Below are positions 59,562 through 64,000 of a stretch of 64,000 nucleotides of DNA, in pieces. Within the stretch, counting starts at the first letter, position 1; each line of letters starts with the position of its first letter. Source of the stretch: Pyxicephalus adspersus (Eukaryota > Chordata > Amphibia > Anura > Pyxicephalidae); contig NC_092862.1 in the NCBI RefSeq assembly GCF_032062135.1, positions 99,422,713 to 99,486,712 of the forward strand. Direction: 5' to 3'. The position numbers and the translations under genes are program-made. The notes beneath the pieces are model-generated. The model did no database searches and was not told where the DNA came from. It worked only from the letters and a program-made list of their open reading frames with translations.

Positions 59562-59674
59562 CTTGGGAATTTTCTTTTCTTTATGGGAAAAAAAACACTA
59601 GATGGCTGAAAATCTATCCTTGGGAATTTTCTTTTCTTTATGGGAAAAAAACACTAGATGGCTGAAAATCTATG
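59562..59674. repeat. recent tandem duplication of ~57 bp
   Basis: 59562-59618 and 59619-59674 both read from CTTGGGAATTTTCTTTTCTT to GGCTGAAAATCTAT. They differ by one A in a homopolymer and at the last base. Near identity indicates a recent event or assembly duplication. Confidence 0.95.
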
Positions 59675-61668
59675 TAAACCTAATATAATATTACCCAGGA
59701 AAGTAAGCTTCTTTCCTTGTCTATATTGGCAGGGGAATGAAGAAGAAGTATGTGCTACTGGAAAGAGATGGGGCATAAAAGCAAACTGATGCTTTGGGCC
59801 TGCCTTGAACAAGTGCTGATTTATTTATTAGCACATGGATTGTTTTTTCCAAATATGTCCCAGTTTTCTGTCATTTCCTCGATCTACATACTAGTTATGG
59901 GTCAGTGATACAGTGAGGGTGTAATACAGTGAGGGTCACTATACCTGGCCAGGAAATTAGATTTTTAGAAGCAATTCTGCAGGGGCAGAACCAACTTGTT
60001 TGCATGACTAGTAAACCATAATAACATCAGAAACTTTTCTCTCTTTTTGTGAAGTTATTGTCACATATGAATTTAAAGCTTGGAACGTCACTTTTAGCTT
60101 CTACTAGGTGATAACCTATTAACATACATAAGACAAATTTACAAAAAAGCAACCTAACATATCACCATTATAATTTTATGAAAGAATAATTTTACGTTTT
60201 CTTAGCAATCCTTAGTTTTGCTGTGTATTTAATAAAGTGTATAGGACAGATATTTTCTAATTACAGCATCCCTAGAACTCCTTTAGATGTAAAACCAAAG
60301 ATTGCCTGCTCTGTGTTGCGCTTCATAGAGCTGTCATCTTGATATATGGACACATGGATAGGAAGGTACAGCATTAAATCAGGCTGTCAAGAGGCAGGGC
60401 CCTGCCAAGTTTCTTATCTGTTCTCCTCGAGCCAGAAAACCAAAAAGAACTGATACATAATTATAAATTTTGTTTGTGTACAAATAAACATTTAGCAATG
60501 AATAATTCTACAAATACATTAAAGCTGAACTCTAGACTGATACAAACAACATTATTTAATGTAATGATAATAGCTAAATAAATGTATTTTTTAATGCAAG
60601 TCATGTAAGTACTTGAATTCAACCTGGTATTAGTCTCATGCAATCCTGGTGGAAAAGAGAAAGGTCAAGAAATAATATTAGGGTTCAGTTCAGGCCATGC
60701 ACTAATAAGAATCACACTGATAAGAAGAGTATAGAGAGTGGGACAAATAGGAGTTTTTCATTGTACTGCTTCTCTTTAGAATCTCTTTATATAGGCTGGG
60801 GTAAGTCTAGCCCCATCTGAGCTCAGAGGAAATTGGTTAAATGAGTGGTGATCAGAATGCTGCAAGGGAAATCTTTAGACTGAATCCCAATACTAAAGAA
60901 AATCCTGTTTTTTATCAATTTATCTTGTAATGGACTAACTATTTAAATTGGCTGAGACTTAGGGAAAGAGCATTAGCAATTAATTCAAACCAGCCAAAAA
61001 AATAAGCATAGCCATTCCAATGGCATGTGGTTAATGATTGGCTACTAAATTTTACTATTCAGTATGTGTCCACTAAATGAAAACCTTTCTGTATGAAAAT
61101 AAATCTGCCAGTATGTATTTATATGGGCAGATGCATGACAGTCTGTATGCACAGAGCTCATATGGTAAGGCAGAAAAAGGGCTCCTACAGGGCTTCCAGG
61201 CTTATCAAAACAGTCCCAAACATAGCACAATGTTATTAAATACATGGATGCATTTTACTGCTAGCAGCCAATTTCATTTTCACACTGCATACACAAGAAA
61301 CATTATCTGAAGGCTCTAAACTCCCTGAAATATAAAATTCACTCATCAAGTACATGGTTTGTTTATGTGTATATTCTTAGACCCTTCATTTCAATGCTGA
61401 AATGTATAAACTGTGATATTGCAGTCTACAGAAAACTGTATGGTCAGCTGAAAATGTTAATTTTTCATGTATAAAATGGAGAGTGATGCTGTTCCTAGAA
61501 GTTAGCCATTTTTCATTATATACTACTCTAGAAAAACTATGTATGTAATGTTACTTATTGATATATCTATACTGCATAATACTATTTTTTAAATTATACC
61601 TTGTGTTTTATTATAGTTGCGTTATAAAACACAAGTTCATTGCGTTATATTGCTAGTTTTTCTTTATA
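59675..61668. other. unique AT-rich DNA, nothing recognised
   Basis: No gene is recognised. TTAAAGCTGAACTCTAG near 60519 resembles a TTAAAG-type MITE end without a partner. Confidence 0.4.
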
Positions 61669-62150
61669 CACTGACTGGCTATTTTATTAGGTTCACATAT
61701 ATGACTGTATGTGAATGCAAATATCTATTTTGACAATCACATGGTAGCAACTCAATGTATTTTGGCATGTGGTCATCTGCTGACATTTACACAAGCATAA
61801 AATTTGGGAAGAAAGGTGATTTAAGTGACCTTGAACATGGTATGGCATGGTATCAGAAACTACTGATTTGCTAAGATTTTCCCACACAACTGTCTCTGGA
61901 GCGATCAAAAAAGTAAAATATCTAGTGTGCAGCAGTTCTTAAGATGAAATTACCTTGTTGATGCCAGTGGTCAGAGGGGAATGACCAGACTGGTTTGAGC
62001 TGATAGAAAGGCAACAGTAACTCAAACAACCACTCATTACAACAGAAGAATACAGAAAAGCGTGCCTTTCTTGTCAGCTAGGAACATGCACCTGAGGCTC
62101 ACCAAAATTAAGCTACCTATAAAGAGCAATGAAAAAAATTAGGTATCTAC
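61669..62150 (+). pseudogene. decayed Tc1-like transposon with transposase N-terminal remnant
   Basis: After TA at 61667-61668 comes CACTGACTGGCTATTTTATT followed by AGGTTCAC, a terminus typical of a vertebrate Tc1-like family. Further in, 'gggaagaaaggtgatttaag' corresponds to the start of the transposase and encodes KKGDLSDLEHG. The helix-turn-helix region follows with several stops and frameshifts. 'gtcagctaggaacatgcacc' and 'gaggctcaccaaaatt' match later transposase positions, so a stretch between is deleted. The C-terminal catalytic part and the right terminus are missing. Non-functional. Confidence 0.75.
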
Positions 62151-62786
62151 AAATGGCACTAAAGTTCTTAGGGAGAATTCTTTTACAGTTGTATCCCTAA
62201 TCGAGTCATAGAACTTGTTCAAACCCCCCCAAACCCTTTTAAAATAAAATATTGTTTTTATAAACCAACATTGTTGGCATCATTACAGAGCACTGTAACA
62301 ATTTGAATGCAATGAAAAACAGTACAATAACAGTAACAAGGTATACAAGTATACTGCTTGCTGAAGTTCTTTAAGGAAATATTTTTCTGCGAATCTGAAA
62401 ATTCTATGAACCTACATCCACAGGGAGTGAGCATTCCGCCATATTCTGGAACATCTTGGTAGTTATGTTTTCATTTCATGTGTATAGTGTTTTTCTATTG
62501 TGGTGTGCTGGTCAGAGTAGCATATTGTACATTTAATGACCTCTCCCAGGTAATCATCACTCACGTTGCTGAAATGATAAATCGGAGTACTGGACACTTC
62601 TATTGTGTTTTTGTTCTTTGTAATCTTGCCACAGGCTTTGCCTCTCATATAGCTCCTCTGTTGTTGCCCATCTCATTTTCTGCCTTGGTGACAATGGTCA
62701 TATATGAATAAGCCTTCCCATTGGTGATACAGAAAGCAAATCAAAACCTGACAAAGAGTGATGAAATCTCTATTACTAATGCAATT
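62151..62786. other. unique AT-rich DNA, nothing recognised
   Basis: No exon or repeat is recognised. The open frame 62478-62711 has hydrophobic stretches but no identifiable family. Confidence 0.4.
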
Positions 62787-63001
62787 GGGCCTAATTTATT
62801 AAAGCCCTCCAAGGCTGGAGAGAATACACTGAAGCTAGGTGATCAAGCAAACCTGGAATGGATTTCTTCAATGTCATTTGCTATTTGCTAGCAAATGCTT
62901 TGAATCCTGGACCAGATCCATCCCAGGTTTGTTGGACCACCCAGGTTCACTGGTGAAAGTGTATTCTCTCCAGCCTTGGAGAGCTTTAATAAATCAGGGC
63001 C
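62787..63001. mobile_element. foldback element, subfamily A, best preserved
   Basis: A 215-bp near-palindrome starting GGGCCTAATTTATTAAAGCC and ending GCTTTAATAAATCAGGGCC. The arms contain 'ctccaaggctggagagaata' and its inverse 'tattctctccagccttggag'. The centre contains GCTATTTGCTAGCAAATGC, itself a small palindrome. No coding potential. Confidence 0.85.
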
Positions 63002-64000
63002 ATCGTCTCTGATTCTTCTTCCAAACCCAGCATCTTTCCTGTTTGATCATTGGGCTGCTCGATTCTCAATGCGTTTTCATTATCATGGTATTGGCATAAT
63101 TCTTCAGTGTCCTACATATGGCAAACATGTACACTACAATTAGAATGTAACAGGTTGTGTACAAAAAAAAATAAAATTTCAAATCTCATTTTTCAAGTCT
63201 ATTGCTTCACTGCATTCTTTACTGTTGTGAAGTAATACAAAAATACAAAAAATTGTGGTTTCAAAAAAAATTATATATTTTGAATATATATATTCAAAAA
63301 AAATTGCCCATGTGACATGTTTTTGACTCTGACATGTTTTCTTATATACCAGTAGCAACATTCCTAATTTTCTGTTGGTTTGTAAAAGCTGATCTTTATT
63401 GACTACCTGGCCAAAAAAAGTTTATGTTCTGTTGCAATGTACTACATATTGACTATTATTATTTTTGGTAAATGGTTGTTTAATAGTATCCATAATGGAT
63501 TCTTTGAAGTGGAATTCAAATCAATTTAGTAATTTCAAACAGTCTTGCCATGCTAATATTGCTAATCAATGCACTGCATTCTCAACTAAAGCTTAAATTC
63601 GAATCCATAGCTTACTAGTGGACTTCAGTAATCCATGCGTAGTCAGGCACAACTCTTCTTTTAAACGATGGCTCCCTTGGAGAAGTTTAGAAGCACAGAA
63701 TGTGTGTTTTCCTCAGCTTCTCTTTCCCAGCTCTGCAGGGTCTCATTAAATCCATTCATCACAAGGCATACATTCAACACATGTATGCTTATGGATACAG
63801 GCCGACAATGTAGATTGAAATTTCACATACATTTCTTTTTTTATTTGCCATACTTTGTAAAGAAAAAAAGGTGCCTATCCTCTGATCATGTCCTCAAACA
63901 CATACAAGACCCCCTTTTGCATCCCCTCATTGTTTTCAAAGGTCATGTTTTTAATTTATAATTAATGTTATGAAGATCTGAATTGGTGGAATAGCAAAAT
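63002..64000. other. unique AT-rich DNA, nothing recognised
   Basis: No gene is recognised. A short palindromic AT run, 'atatattttgaatatatata', lies near 63271-63290. The open frame 63668-63961 (97 codons) has no recognisable motif and no splice support. Confidence 0.4.

Overview
The window looks like AT-rich vertebrate DNA, most likely from a frog (anuran amphibian, perhaps a ranoid). It is not bacterial: there are no operons, no long open reading frames and no ribosome-binding-site context. The frog assignment is inference. It rests on L2-type LINE 3' tails ending in (TAA)n, a tRNA-headed SINE with an L2-like tail, many hAT-, PIF/Harbinger-, Tc1/mariner- and TTAA-flanked miniature transposons, and abundant (AT)n microsatellites. 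No complete protein-coding gene is visible. The window is best read as a gene desert or a very long intron.

Layout. 1-9.2 kb: unique AT-rich DNA, a probable solo LTR with a near-matching 5-bp target duplication (2541-3276), a TA-flanked element interrupted by a 922-base assembly gap (3364-4580), an hAT-type MITE (6160-6411), a TTAA-flanked MITE (6445-6860) and an L2 tail. 9.2-20 kb: a duplicated ~150-bp segment (9222 and 13028), an LTR-like block, several copies of a ~220-bp foldback element, hAT fragments, and a SINE inserted inside a foldback element. 20-33 kb: mostly unique DNA with a strong inverted repeat near 21.7 kb, a Tc1-type end and a second TA-flanked element carrying a 33-bp minisatellite. 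33-45 kb: MITEs, microsatellites, an L2 tail, a third TA-flanked element with a perfect 72-bp tandem duplication, and a foldback element nested in an hAT-like element. 45-57 kb: a 25-bp minisatellite with higher-order structure (47641-48230), two TTAA-flanked MITEs and an hAT element inserted into another minisatellite. 55.9-64 kb: a minus-strand open region that could be a terminal exon (55876-56271), a hairpin-rich MITE with TTA duplications (57932-58262), a frameshifted transposon-type coding remnant (58279-59199), a decayed Tc1-like transposase (61669-62150) and a last foldback copy.

The coherent biology here is therefore layers of transposable elements and the satellites that grew inside them. 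The most unusual signals are the TA-flanked family that repeatedly carries tandem arrays, one of which appears to have caused the assembly gap; the two hairpin MITE copies whose differences are paired within stems; the higher-order minisatellite; and the two protein-like remnants near 56 and 58-59 kb. All family names come from recognising ends, target duplications and motifs by eye, without database support.
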